DNA of 64,000 nt from positions 434,001 to 498,000 of the forward strand of contig WWBZ02000008.1 of assembly GCA_011503125.2 (NCBI GenBank), in the 5' to 3' direction. This stretch comes from Botryosphaeria dothidea (lineage: Eukaryota > Ascomycota > Dothideomycetes > Botryosphaeriales > Botryosphaeriaceae). The position numbers and the translations under genes were made by a program. How positions within the stretch are numbered: the stretch's first letter is position 1; the number at the start of each line of letters is the position of its first letter. Shown here one piece after another: positions 13,262 through 22,662 of the stretch. Under the pieces are notes generated by a model. The model was given only the letters and a program-made list of their open reading frames with translations. It did not search any database and was not told where the DNA came from.

Positions 13262-14542
13262 TCATTCTGGAAGTGTTAAATCTTTGCTCTTTGCAAGAAT
13301 ACGAATTTCTTCTCTGATGGCCTCGCAGTATACGGACAGGCCCCACCGGTGAATTTCATTCGTCCAGTTCACGAAATCGTGGATCCCCTCTTTCTTTGTC
13401 AGATCATGCTGCCACAGCTTCCAGATATCCGTTCCCTTCCATTCTCCCATTTCCGTAACATTCGGCTCTGCGACCCAGATGTCGAAGTCTTGGGCGAACA
13501 TGGTTATCCCGTAGTGCCGAATAAGATTACTGTCTTCTATGGTCCAGGAGCGTTTCTCGTAATCCATCATCCGTTTTCGCAGCTGATAGCGGTTGAATTG
13601 GCATAGCGCTAAAGATGCGGCCATTTGATTTCGGCCCTTGTTATTCGAGGTGGCCTCCGAGTTCTTTTTGTACTCGACTGAGAGATAGGGAAGAAGACTA
13701 CGTTTGCCTCTAACAAAGACTGTAGCCTTTGCGCAGAACGTCCAGTCTGGCGAAAAAGCCTGGAGGGATAGCCAATACAGCGCATCTGGAGCAACTTTGA
13801 ACTCAAAGTGTTTGGTGTTGTCGTCTGGCGCCAAGATCGGCAGAGTATCCCATCCCTCCTCAGGTTTTGGCGTGATCAACTCCTCATCGCTTCTTTCGCA
13901 CATAAACTTGCCTATCTTTGGCCAATTGCGACGCATTTCCTCCTCGAGCAAGATCCACTTTTGTGCAACATTTGACCATCGGCGCTCTGGAGATTGCCAT
14001 TCGATCGCTGTGGCGAACTCTTCTGCGGCCCTTTCCTCCATATCCGTCCCGCCGTCAATCCAAATCCCTATTTTAGAGAAGCCCATATTCCGATAGTAGG
14101 CTGCTTTGCCCTCTCGGGGTGCTTGTTCGACGTTGAAGTGCTTGAAGTACCGCGGGAACTTCACGCGGACAAAATCCTGAATAATTTGCACGCCCCTGGG
14201 ACGCAAAACCGTCTCCGCGAAGTCTCCGTCGCTCATATCCGCGGATTTAACCGATTTCTTACCCGTGGAGACTCTCTTGCGCTTATATGGGCTTCGTTTC
14301 GATGCATTCGTCGGCTCGTCCGGCCCCATCGGCGGTGCTTCGCTCGCTTCTTCGTTTTGCATGCGTTGCATTGTAGGCGTCACCGTTGACTCGTAATATG
14401 TAAGCGTCGATAAGGAGGCGTCGTGGGATAATGCTGATCGGACCTGATGCCACTGGTAGCTGATCTGATCTGGGTTTGCGTCTGGGACATTGTCTGGGAC
14501 ATCGTCGACGACGTTGGCGTCCGCTCGGACGTCATTTTCCAT
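13262..14542 (-). CDS. PD-(D/E)XK nuclease-like protein (fungal DUF7924-like), hypothetical
   Basis: A single open frame of 426 residues from the first in-frame ATG at 14,542; the frame stays open without another ATG to at least 14,713, so an upstream exon is possible. The N-terminal third is low-complexity and acidic, then basic (SKRSPYKRKR near residue 107), suggesting disorder and possible nuclear targeting. The C-terminal half has alternating hydrophobic strands and an LSVEYKKN segment (E-x-K) followed by a helix rich in Gln and Ala (RNQMAASLALCQFNRYQLRKR). That resembles the core of the PD-(D/E)XK fold in fungal DUF7924 proteins. The first acidic catalytic residue is not certain. No retrotransposon homology is seen. 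It lies on the same strand as the next nuclease-like gene, about 1.1 kb downstream of it. The gene is well supported; the fold is moderately supported. Confidence 0.65.
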   Translation of the reverse strand: MENDVRADANVVDDVPDNVPDANPDQISYQWHQVRSALSHDASLSTLTYYESTVTPTMQRMQNEEASEAPPMGPDEPTNASKRSPYKRKRVSTGKKSVKSADMSDGDFAETVLRPRGVQIIQDFVRVKFPRYFKHFNVEQAPREGKAAYYRNMGFSKIGIWIDGGTDMEERAAEEFATAIEWQSPERRWSNVAQKWILLEEEMRRNWPKIGKFMCERSDEELITPKPEEGWDTLPILAPDDNTKHFEFKVAPDALYWLSLQAFSPDWTFCAKATVFVRGKRSLLPYLSVEYKKNSEATSNNKGRNQMAASLALCQFNRYQLRKRMMDYEKRSWTIEDSNLIRHYGITMFAQDFDIWVAEPNVTEMGEWKGTDIWKLWQHDLTKKEGIHDFVNWTNEIHRWGLSVYCEAIREEIRILAKSKDLTLPE

Positions 14543-15643
14543 TTTGGGAAGGGGGTCAGTAGTATGGGCGCCGAACAAAACTCCCACGAAATCTTTTTTG
14601 CATTTATGTTCCAAGTCATGCGGGCCAAAGTGGTTGTATCCAAACTCTCTGTTGGTCAAAACTTCGATATTACTAGGCTTGAAGAAGATGACCCGGCATG
14701 ACTCATTATTCAACCCGGGACAAACTCTGCTGGAGTATCCCCTCGTGTAGATTGATACATCACGCTACAGCTGGACTTGATGCCATCTCAATCAGAAGAA
14801 TACAGATTCCAAGCTCTATACTCAGAGAAGGCTTGTGCGGTAAGTTGATTCGCGAATTCGACGTAAGAGAGTCTTGGAGTGAATCTTAAACATTCTGTCT
14901 TTTGTTTATCGTAGCTTTCTCTCAGCAAACAAGGACGATGATTTTGTTGCTGTTTTCTAAAAGCAAGTGCGGCATTCCCCCACACGGAAGCCGCAGTCCC
15001 AGCACATAACTCGGCCGGCACGCCAGCTCTCCATCAGCGACAGCATCTTCTGCGACAGAGTTGCATCCCCAGTCCATCATAGCAAAACACAGCCACATGA
15101 ACCCGCCTACCCGACTTCGCCCGCGTCTTCGGGAAATCTTCATCGAACGAGTATCGGCCTGGCTGGATCGCCGCCCATTTGCCCATCAGGCACAACAATC
15201 ACACAACGCCGACAACACCGATACACTCCCGCTCCGAACACCACCTGAATCGTCCGCCATAGACGTATATCAGCAAGATCAGTGGAGAGACATCATCAAT
15301 GGAACGCAATACAGGGTCAAATAGACGGCGCAACCGTCCTGCAGTTTGTCACTGCTCGGCTGACGTTGCAACCGGTACGACGACCAACTGTCCATGAGCT
15401 ATGAAGCCCGTTCATGCAATGCCATGTCCCGCATCGAAGGAACCCGATACCGCGCCGTGCAGCTTACTTGTGGGTGTAAGCGGGGCCACAAGTGTTGAGA
15501 GAATGAAATCTCCAGAAGCGTCCCTTGGCCAGGGCGATGGAGAGGTCTTTGGACATTCCGAGGTTGGAGGTACTGGCATCAGCGACAGTGATGACGACGG
15601 TGTCAAGTCGCCATCATACCTCGTCCACGAAACGCAAAACACC
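14543..15643. other. Intergenic region, upstream of the DUF7924-like gene
   Basis: About 1.1 kb without a firm gene. A 75-codon plus-strand frame at 15,097-15,324 starts with ATG but has no recognisable feature. The stretch 14,543-14,713 stays open in frame with the downstream gene and could be coding if there is an unseen upstream exon. Confidence 0.4.
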
Positions 15644-16786
15644 TCAGTCCGCCGACAGGACCGAGTCCCACCACTCTCGGAGACTCGAATCAGCCCAGTC
15701 GGCCAGCAAGCGCGCGCTCTGCAAAAGCCGGTACACGCCTAGCAATGACTTAGTGTCACCCAGGCAAAAAGAGCCGAAGATCTTGTTCTTATTGGCCGAA
15801 ACGTCAAGGCTGATAAAGTACAAGTTCCACTCGGTGCCCGATACGAGAACAAGCGGCAAGGTTGGGAGAGAAGTCCCCGGAGGCACTAGCCGGTTGAGGC
15901 GGGCCAGGTGTGCAGCACCCCAGATGGCAAGCTGAGCGACGGCCTCGTCATATTTGCCAGAAGGAGTCTTGGTCTCGATGCTAACGGCGATGGGGCGTGA
16001 TCGTAGCGGCGGGTATGTGGTATGGTTGACGGACCACGGGACGTCGGTGGGCGGGCGGCTGTGGGCTTCCTTGGCAAGGGCTTGTCTCGCCCGATCACGC
16101 ATGTCTTCGGTTTGCTCGAGGTATATGGCATAGTCCACCATCTTGCTTTGTAGATTGCCGCCTAGTGAATGTCTGGGGATAAGGTCTTTGGGGGAGATGT
16201 CGGCCTTGGTGACGTTGCGAAACCACACGGACTTTCTGTTGGGCAGAGCAGCCTCCAGCACTCGAGAATGGACCTGGTCATTCCAGGCGGGCTCGTAATC
16301 CTGGTCGGCAATGAAGTCGTGGACGGAGAGGAGGACTCGTTGAAGCGAACGGTACTCGTCCCGGATATCGCACTCGGGCCGTTGATCGTCGAAAAAGTTG
16401 TGATCGGCCAAGCCGAGGAGTCTGCCTCGGATCGAGGACTCGATGTCGGCCTACAGTACACCTTAGTAGCTGGCAAATGGCGACGGAAGCGGGAGGTGGA
16501 CCTTGACCACACGGGGTATGACGGATGCGCCAGCGCTGTGCACGGCCAAGCGGCAGTACAGATCAAAAGCAGGCTTGCCCAGCACCGACTCGGCATCGTC
16601 GAGAATATCAACCAGGGCAACGTGCATGAAACTGGCGCTGCTCGTCAGGTCGACAAGGCTTGTCGCAGGACGCGTGGCGTCTGATGGGGGATCGGATGGC
16701 TGCGAGCACTTTCGGCGGGGTGGCGCAGCTTCGCTTTCGACATTGAGGATCCACGACCCAATGGCGCTGCTCGGAGATCCAAACAT
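15644..16786 (-). CDS. PD-(D/E)XK nuclease-like domain protein (PDDEXK_12-type), two exons
   Basis: Exon 1 (16,786-16,511) starts at ATG and exon 2 (16,450-15,644) ends in TGA, giving about 360 residues, a usual size for this fungal family. Exon 1 encodes a Pro/Ser-rich leader and a helix (LVDILDDAESVLG). Exon 2 carries the fold: the PAWNDQVHSRVLEAAL helix, SKMVDYAIYL (putative catalytic Asp), RPIAVSIETKTPSG (E-x-K), AVAQLAIWGAAHLARL, and a C-terminal ADWADSSLREWW motif. The D...E-x-K set needed for metal binding appears intact, so nuclease activity is possible but not shown. The domain is common in fungal accessory genomes and usually has no known role. Frame continuity needs the intron; without it, stops separate the halves. 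It is not RIP-mutated. Confidence 0.75.
16451..16510 (-). other. Predicted 60-nt spliceosomal intron
   Basis: Joining exon 1 after ...SVIPR to ADIESSIRG... removes a stop in each frame and restores the family alignment. On the minus strand the donor is GTGGTC and the acceptor CTGTAG, with a TACTAAG branch-like site about 15 nt before the acceptor. A donor three bases further in (GTCAAG) is equally in phase. Confidence 0.55.
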
Positions 16787-17124
16787 AGTACATGTGGCGT
16801 TGCGCAGATGCACTTGGATGGCGATGGCGATGGCGACGGTGACAGCGACGCGTTGTTGTGGTGTCGCGCAAGGGGATCTGGCTCCGTTGAAACGGCAACG
16901 CGAGTCACATGAGCTGACCGGCCGTGTGTGGCTCGCATTTTGCTACAGCACTCGCCCACTCAAGGCTGTCTTGATGATAACCCACGGGGGGCGGGGACAG
17001 GGTTAACGGGCCAGGTGATGAAAGGTACCAGGAAGCGACTGAGAGAGTGGACAGGCGGCACGTCGACATGGCTGGCTGGCTGGACACTCCTCATTCCTAG
17101 AGGCAGGCTTCCAAAAACGATCAG
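16787..17124. other. Intergenic region, promoter side of the PDDEXK_12-type gene
   Basis: About 340 bp. Just upstream of the ATG is a short GATGGC hexamer repeat (16,817-16,840 on the plus strand). No other feature can be supported. Confidence 0.35.
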
Positions 17125-18675
17125 CTACACCCTTCCACCAAAGGCAATAAAAGCCATTGCGCAGCATTTTGCTTTTTGTTCGAAAGCCTCGACGCCGCTT
17201 TTCTCGGCGGCCTGCACTGGCCCGACCTGTGCCGTTGTAAAGTGCAGATCCCTCAATGCACCGGTCAGCAGCGTCACGGCGTTGCGGCAGATGCGGTTCT
17301 CCAACCATTCCTGAAATTCCTTCGCATCGCGTCGAAGATCCGACGGACGCCAGCCTGGGACAGTCTGCGTTTTCGAACTTCTCTCCAGAAAATCAAACTG
17401 CATCTCCGCCTTGGCGTGATCAAAGCGACCGACCGAACAACACCGTGCGTACAGTCCGAGGTTGAGGAGCTGGTCGCGGTAGACGTCGTGTGCGCGAGAG
17501 TCGTAGTCCCACATCTTCATGATCCACTCTTGCAGTTCCAAGGAAAGGTGAGGTTCCTTGGGCGAGGCACCGCTGGCATTTCCGCGGCGGAGCAAAGACA
17601 GCCTTATCGCCTCCTTCATTTCCTTGGCCTGTAGAGCCCATTGGGTCTCTGCCATAAGACTGTCTCCAAAGTGCGATGATACGGATTCTTCTCTGGAATC
17701 CGTCTCTGTGGGGGTACCTGGGATTGTGCCTTTGAACGCGCCCTTAGCTGGAGCATTGACCGGACGGTCAGGACTTTCCGTCAGGGCCTCCGTCGCCGTG
17801 CGTTTCCGGGGACGAGACAAATGGTCGGCGTCCTTGAGCATACGGGCTTCATCGACGGGCTGTGGTGTTACCCTCCAGAAGATTTCCGTTCGCTGCGAGC
17901 ACGCCTTGTCAATAGGGGAAAGACGATCCGGCATCAGCCACCGAGGCGCGACATCATCGTAGGGTGGAGGCTCTTGATCAAGGCACGGGTTCCAAGTCAT
18001 GCGGCGTCCGGCGCTTTCGTTGCAAGGGTATTGCTCCCAGTTGTTAATCATGCCGCGGCAGCCATGTTACATGTTCTTCAAATCAAGCTCTGGTGTCGCC
18101 AGTTGGCCATCCCGGATTTGCATGTTGATTGTGTGAAAGGAGTCGACATCTGAGGGATCTGAGAGGTAGACGTCCATGCTCGTGTGAATTGACAGATTCC
18201 GCCAATGCAAAAGCAACTGACATTGTAAGCCCTCCAGAGGTGTCTCCAGTGCCTTTGGCAATGAAGGCATGATGGCGTACGCGGGCCGTCCGAGCTCCAT
18301 TGCCACTCGATGAACCTTGTCGGTGGAATCGAGACCATACTTCTCCAGATGCTCCGGCCTGACTTGTGCGATATCGCCAGCGCATAAGATATCATGTTTA
18401 AGCTGCAGGTTCTCAACGGGTATGATCAAATATACACTTCTTGCATTCTTCCAGTTGGAACGTTTGAAAGGTACATGGAGATAGATCAAGACTTTCTGCT
18501 TAGTCTCAACATCGCGGCAGATGAACAGGGTGACTTTGGCCTTTGATTCTTCCTCCACATCAAAAAAACGCCCGAGACATTGATGTTCCCCAGAATTCCA
18601 ATATCCAACGAGAGCAGGTTGCGCCAGAGCCTGCTCCAATGTCCCATCCCCAATCTTTGGCAAAGAATTCTCCAT
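17125..18675 (-). CDS. Two-region orphan-family protein, paralogue A, interrupted by one in-frame TAA
   Basis: From ATG at 18,675 to TAG at 17,125 one frame runs through, except for a TAA at 18,067-18,069 (codon 203). It aligns along its length with paralogue B (19,482-21,242). Shared features in order are LEQ-x-x-AQP near the start, a strand-rich N-terminal region, P-x-L-x-x-AL-x-x-PL-x-G, P-[ED]-LDL, W-x-x-YPC-x-E, a PPPY[DE] motif that fits WW-domain PPxY ligands, FWRV, a basic [QR]KR-x-A-x-EAL segment, and a helical C-terminus with LE[LK]-x-EW and WL-x-x-x-x-CRNA-x-T. No known domain is recognised. The stop could be a nonsense change (CAA to TAA) or lie in a 57-nt intron (GTAACA...AAAG, 18,068 down to 18,012) that would delete the YPC motif conserved in B. 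I favour nonsense. Function unknown. Confidence 0.6.
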
Positions 18676-19481
18676 GGTGGCAGTTCGCGTTCGGCAGTAT
18701 GCAAGATGGGCAACAAGAACCTTCGCTCGAAGCGTTGAGAACGATCCCCTGGTCTGTTAGAAGAGTGCGCGATTGATATTGAACGATGAACAGACACGTT
18801 GCTTGGTCCGCTACCGGAAACGCGAAGAGCCCGCACGGCGACCGAACGACCTTCTCGCGAAACGAGTAGGACGACCGAGTCAGCCGGTTGGCCGATCACG
18901 CCCTCACCTCTTCGCGAAAGGCCAACACAGCAACGAGACCGACTGATCACAAGGCCGAGCGGCAATGCGAAGAGCTGGCACACGTTGGGGTTCACGATCA
19001 CGACAGGGTGAGCCGGGCGGCGACCTAAGCGAGCGGGGGGAGCGAAGTGATAAGGCTTGGGATTAGATGGGAAAGGCGTTGCGAGATGGACAGGGTGATG
19101 GAGGCGATGGAGGTAACAAGGTGTGAGAGAAGAGGTGCAGACGTGCGCCCGAGCTTCAAAGTCGCCGAGCACGCTAGAAGCCTTGGCGTGATTATCTAAT
19201 CCGTACCCTGGCCCAATGAACTCTGGGAGATGAGTCGGCCGAGTACCGGAGATAATTAGGATCACTTGATTGATTGCTCGCTCCCGCCGATAAGATACCA
19301 CGCCGCCATGTCAAGACCGACGCTCTGAAACAGATGCGCATCTTGACGAGCTCGTGGATTCAGAAGAAGCCAGTTGCCCGCGAGGGATCAGGAATGATGC
19401 AGACCTGGCCATTACCAGTTTTGTAATCACAGAATTCACGTATTCTGAAAAACAGCAGTGAAGAATACAGGATCCTTCTTA
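18676..19481. other. Intergenic region between paralogues A and B
   Basis: About 800 bp. It contains imperfect repeats around CGCGAA and CCGA/GATCAC sequences (18,850-18,980) and a 7-bp inverted pair GTTGGCC...GGCCAAC. Frames crossing it lack a credible start or domain. It probably contains the promoter of A. Confidence 0.35.
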
Positions 19482-21242
19482 TTACCCGAACGCCCAAAAC
19501 GCCGCCGCTCTCACCGAAGCCAAACTCTCCCTCCACCTTCCCTCCGCCTCCTTCCTTTCCCTATCCCCTTTCCCCGAGCTCATCCCCACCTCCTGCGCCG
19601 GCACCCTCAATCCCACCAACATTCCCATCATCATCGTCCCCGCATTCCGGCAAACCGACCCATTCAACCAATCCAATACCTCGAAGCACTCGTGCAACAA
19701 CACGTCCTCGGCTGGCGGCATCCGTCTCCACGCGTCGCATAGCAGCCGCCGCTGGCAGGCGCGCATGTGCACAGCGAAAACCCGCACATCGCCCCTGCGG
19801 GCAGCGCCGCCGAGAGCGAGGAGACGCACGCTGTCGGTCTGATGCACCAGAGGGTCGAGCTGCGAGGCCGTGACGAGCCATTCCTTGAGCTCAAGGAAGA
19901 GGTGCGGGGCGTGCAGCGGAGCGAGGTCGACGGGGGAGGAAGAGGGGGCAGATGGAATGGCGTTGTTCGGAGCGCGGGCGCGAAGGCAGTCGATAACGGC
20001 GGCGCGGAACGGCGCGGCGACGCGATCGGGCGGCGGAGGTGGGCTGGAGTCGGGAAGATGCGCAGCGGGTGTAGTGGTTCCGGCTGGACCGTCTTGAACG
20101 CCGGCGTCGGACCAATGGGCATCTAAGGCTTGTGGGAGGCCGGCCGAGAGGACGTCTGAGGTGTCCGCTTCGGTGCTGCCTTCGTAGGGTGGCTTTTCCA
20201 GATCATGTCGAGCTTTCTCGTTCAATGGTGGTTGGCTGGCATCACCCTTGCTCGAAACTTCTTCGTTGTCACACAAGGCCTCCGCGGCCTTGCGCTTCTG
20301 GGCGAGAATGGCCGTGGGAGGAATTTGCGACTCCGTATCCCTGAACCGCATGCTCTTGCGCCGCTCCGGAGTTATGGATTCGACTCGCCAGAATAGGGAA
20401 GCAGAGGAGGCTTGGGAGAGGGGGTTCGCACGACCAGGCGATCTGGATTCATCCAATTTTGCCAGATGAGTTGCACTGGTTTCTTCACGAACGACAGCTT
20501 CATACGGCGGTGGGGCATCATCAACGAGCGGATTCCAGCCAAGATTCCCATTCTCTTCACACGGATAGCTTTTCCACAGATTTTTCCCGCCGCCGGATCC
20601 ACCTCGAAACGTAGCGTTGAGGTCCAGGTCCGGGGTCTCAACATCATCCCGATCCAGCATGGATTGGATTTCTTGCAATTGGTCATTAACATCTCCGCGC
20701 AGAAGATACACGTCGAACTCCCTCGTCTCTGACAGAGACCTCATGGATGACATCAACCTGCCGGGTACACCAGTCAAAGGCCTCCCCAGCGCCCTGCGTA
20801 GCTTAGGCATTACCACGTACGCATCTGTACCAAGGGAGAAGTGTGCGCGTGTAAGCCCATTTCTCAACTCTTCCAAGTTGACTCCTTTCAGCTGAGATTG
20901 CGTAGGCTCCGGCAAATCGCCGTACTCGACAGGGCCAGACTCAAGGCGAAGATGCTCGGCTGGAACAACCAAAAAGATGTCCTTCTCACCCTTGTTCAAT
21001 GTAGGTCGAGTGTTGAGTGTGAGGTGCAAGTTGATCAGAAGACGCTGTTCGCTTCCGGCCGGAGCTCGCCCAATCCATAGAGTAAGCTTCACCCCAGCCG
21101 CAAGCTTCACGTCCCCAAGGCACCCGACATATTGGTCCTGCACATCTGCTCTGCTGTTCCATCGGATCAAGATAGGTTGTGCCACCAGTTGCTCGAGGGC
21201 CGGGCCTTTTACAGGAACGTGCGGGACGAAGCCGGACGGCAT
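19482..21242 (-). CDS. Two-region orphan-family protein, paralogue B (intact)
   Basis: ATG at 21,242 gives 586 residues ending at TAA; a non-ATG extension reaches 21,320. The start matches that of paralogue A (PALEQLVAQP against TLEQALAQP). The N-terminal 200 residues are strand-rich with Trp and hydrophobic repeats (VKLTLWIGR, KDIFLVVPAEHL, DAYVVMPKLRRAL). A disordered middle follows, with APPPYEAVV (PPxY), FWRVESITPERR, QKRKAAEAL (possible nuclear signal) and a Pro-rich run. The C-terminal helical region contains LFLELKEWL and DWLNGSVCRNAGT. No signal peptide or membrane segment is seen. There is no stop at the place where A has TAA. A and B form a diverged tandem pair about 0.8 kb apart on one strand. 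I do not recognise the family and give no function. Confidence 0.75.
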   Translation of the reverse strand: MPSGFVPHVPVKGPALEQLVAQPILIRWNSRADVQDQYVGCLGDVKLAAGVKLTLWIGRAPAGSEQRLLINLHLTLNTRPTLNKGEKDIFLVVPAEHLRLESGPVEYGDLPEPTQSQLKGVNLEELRNGLTRAHFSLGTDAYVVMPKLRRALGRPLTGVPGRLMSSMRSLSETREFDVYLLRGDVNDQLQEIQSMLDRDDVETPDLDLNATFRGGSGGGKNLWKSYPCEENGNLGWNPLVDDAPPPYEAVVREETSATHLAKLDESRSPGRANPLSQASSASLFWRVESITPERRKSMRFRDTESQIPPTAILAQKRKAAEALCDNEEVSSKGDASQPPLNEKARHDLEKPPYEGSTEADTSDVLSAGLPQALDAHWSDAGVQDGPAGTTTPAAHLPDSSPPPPPDRVAAPFRAAVIDCLRARAPNNAIPSAPSSSPVDLAPLHAPHLFLELKEWLVTASQLDPLVHQTDSVRLLALGGAARRGDVRVFAVHMRACQRRLLCDAWRRMPPAEDVLLHECFEVLDWLNGSVCRNAGTMMMGMLVGLRVPAQEVGMSSGKGDRERKEAEGRWRESLASVRAAAFWAFG

Positions 21243-21890
21243 AATGCGGTATACTTCAGAGGGCCTACTCAGTCCAAATGTCAATAGCAGTTTCACAGTG
21301 GTAAAATCGAACCCCAGCACAGAAAAGCGCTGGATACCCGCCCACCCAGGCTTTGACGAGCATCAAGCTCTGAGAGCAGCCTTGACTCAGTAAACGCGTG
21401 CGCTGGACGGGTCTCTAGGCGGACAAACTGGCCCGCAAGAGGAGCAAGACACGCGTCGGACGAATAGGGCGGTGAAACACCTGGTACCAGTACGCGACGG
21501 GCTCACTGGTCTTGCGGGGGAGCCGGTACGAGCCTGAGCGACTCCAGCCCAGCGATGCAGCAAAATGAAGACAAATGACGAGATGGCCAGAGATGAGATT
21601 GATAAGCAGGCCAGTACGAAGAGCACGGGACGAGACGGTGATACACCAGGTAACAGTATCGCGACGGGCGTACTGGCCAGACGAGGGGAGCCGGGCCAGG
21701 GCCTTAACAATACGTGGCAACGGTGCAGTGGAGCAGAAATGACTGATGAGATGGCTTGCGTTGAGGCGAGGTTAGGGAAAGGTGAGGTGATGAGGAGAGG
21801 GAGAGATGCGGAGACGCGACGTTCGCGTATACTTCGCGCCGTGCCTCTTGGCGCCAAGATCCCCGCTTCGCGAGCGCCACTACGTAATAT
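21243..21890. other. Right end of the gene island, upstream of paralogue B
   Basis: Normal composition up to about 21,885, then an abrupt change to CpA/TpG-free sequence. It holds an imperfect tandem duplication (21,425-21,760) and presumably the promoter of B. A 109-codon plus-strand frame reading across the duplication begins 21,565; it has no recognisable domain. Confidence 0.4.
21425..21760. repeat. Imperfect tandem duplication, unit about 170 bp
   Basis: GGTGAAACACCTGGTACCAG at 21,471 recurs as GGTGATACACCAGGTAACAG at 21,637, followed in both by CGCGACGGGC and later by a matching ATGA..GA(C/T)GA(G)ATGGC segment (about 21,568 and 21,737). The copies differ by scattered changes and small indels that are not RIP-type, so the duplication is old or below the size threshold for RIP. 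Confidence 0.6.
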
Positions 21891-21962
21891 ATAGTTCGTA
21901 TAGAAGAGAATCTTCTTCTTAAATAATATAAAGATTAAAAATTATCTACTTTAATTTTAGTT

Positions 21963-22431
21963 AGATAGATAGATAAATTTATTTCTTTCTAATATAGCTC
22001 TCTTACGGGTCTATACGGAGCTAGCTATCTATTATTATTTTATACGAGAAGAAAAATCTTTTCGCCTAGTAAAACTTCTTCTCTCTCTCTAGATATACTA
22101 TTCTATACTAGTTTTATTTTTTTTTTTTACTAGTAGCGGCTACTATAGTAGCCCTATATTTATCTACTAAATCTATTTCTTTAGTTTTTATTCTTATAGT
22201 TATTTAAATTCTAGTAGTCCTAGTAGTCCTAGTAGTTCTTTTAGTTTCTCTTTCTAGTTATTCTTTTAGATTAGTTCTCTTACTAGACTAAATTACTTAA
22301 GTAGCTCTAGGCGTAAGAACTAGTCTATCGCTACTTTAATTTTCTTCTTTATTAAAAGAAGAAAATAGTAGTCCGTAGTTCTTATCTTTTAGAGTATTTA
22401 TATTTTACTTTATTAGAAGTCGGAGTAGAAG
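21963..22431 (-). mobile_element. LINE family 1, 5'-truncated copy (about 470 bp of 3' end)
   Basis: Only the 3' UTR and C-terminal tail region are present, equivalent to 33,145-33,600. On the plus strand it opens with the tail TTAGATAGATAGATAAATTT and stops abruptly next to the old chromovirus LTR at 22,432. Truncation at the 5' end is typical of incomplete target-primed reverse transcription. RIP-saturated. The 70 bp between the island edge and this copy are also CpA-poor. Confidence 0.75.
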
Positions 22432-22662
22432 TATAAGGTAGTAAAGCCGAAATAATAATATTACTTTTAACTAAAAATCTATATATAAGAAGAAAGAAAA
22501 GAAAGTTTAGAAAGAGAGGGCGAAAAATAAATATATCTAGTCGCTTAGCGCTAGACCCGTATTCTAATATCTAACTAAGTTATTTTTAGTAAAGCTAGAG
22601 CCTTTAGTTACTATTAAGTATCTATCTAATTATCTAGAATAGTAGCGCTTAAGAGGCCTAAT
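22432..22662 (-). repeat. LTR of the second old chromovirus copy, split by the younger element
   Basis: Reverse complement of 2,766-2,997. Its first six bases lie at 28,417-28,422 on the other side of the young element, giving the same 232 bp in total. It belongs with the minus-strand pol pieces at 28,423-29,366 and 35,074-36,428. Confidence 0.8.

Noticed and set aside
15097..15324. 75-codon plus-strand frame beginning with ATG
   Set aside because: No domain, no splice-linked extension that I could support, and length within chance expectation for this composition.
16590..17010. Several plus-strand frames opposite the first exon of the PDDEXK_12-type gene
   Set aside because: Shadows of the GC-rich coding strand and its upstream region; the minus-strand reading has family homology.
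18486..19301. 271-codon minus-strand frame overlapping the start of paralogue A
   Set aside because: It overlaps paralogue A in another frame, starts at a non-ATG codon, and has no domain. Paralogue B homology supports the other frame.
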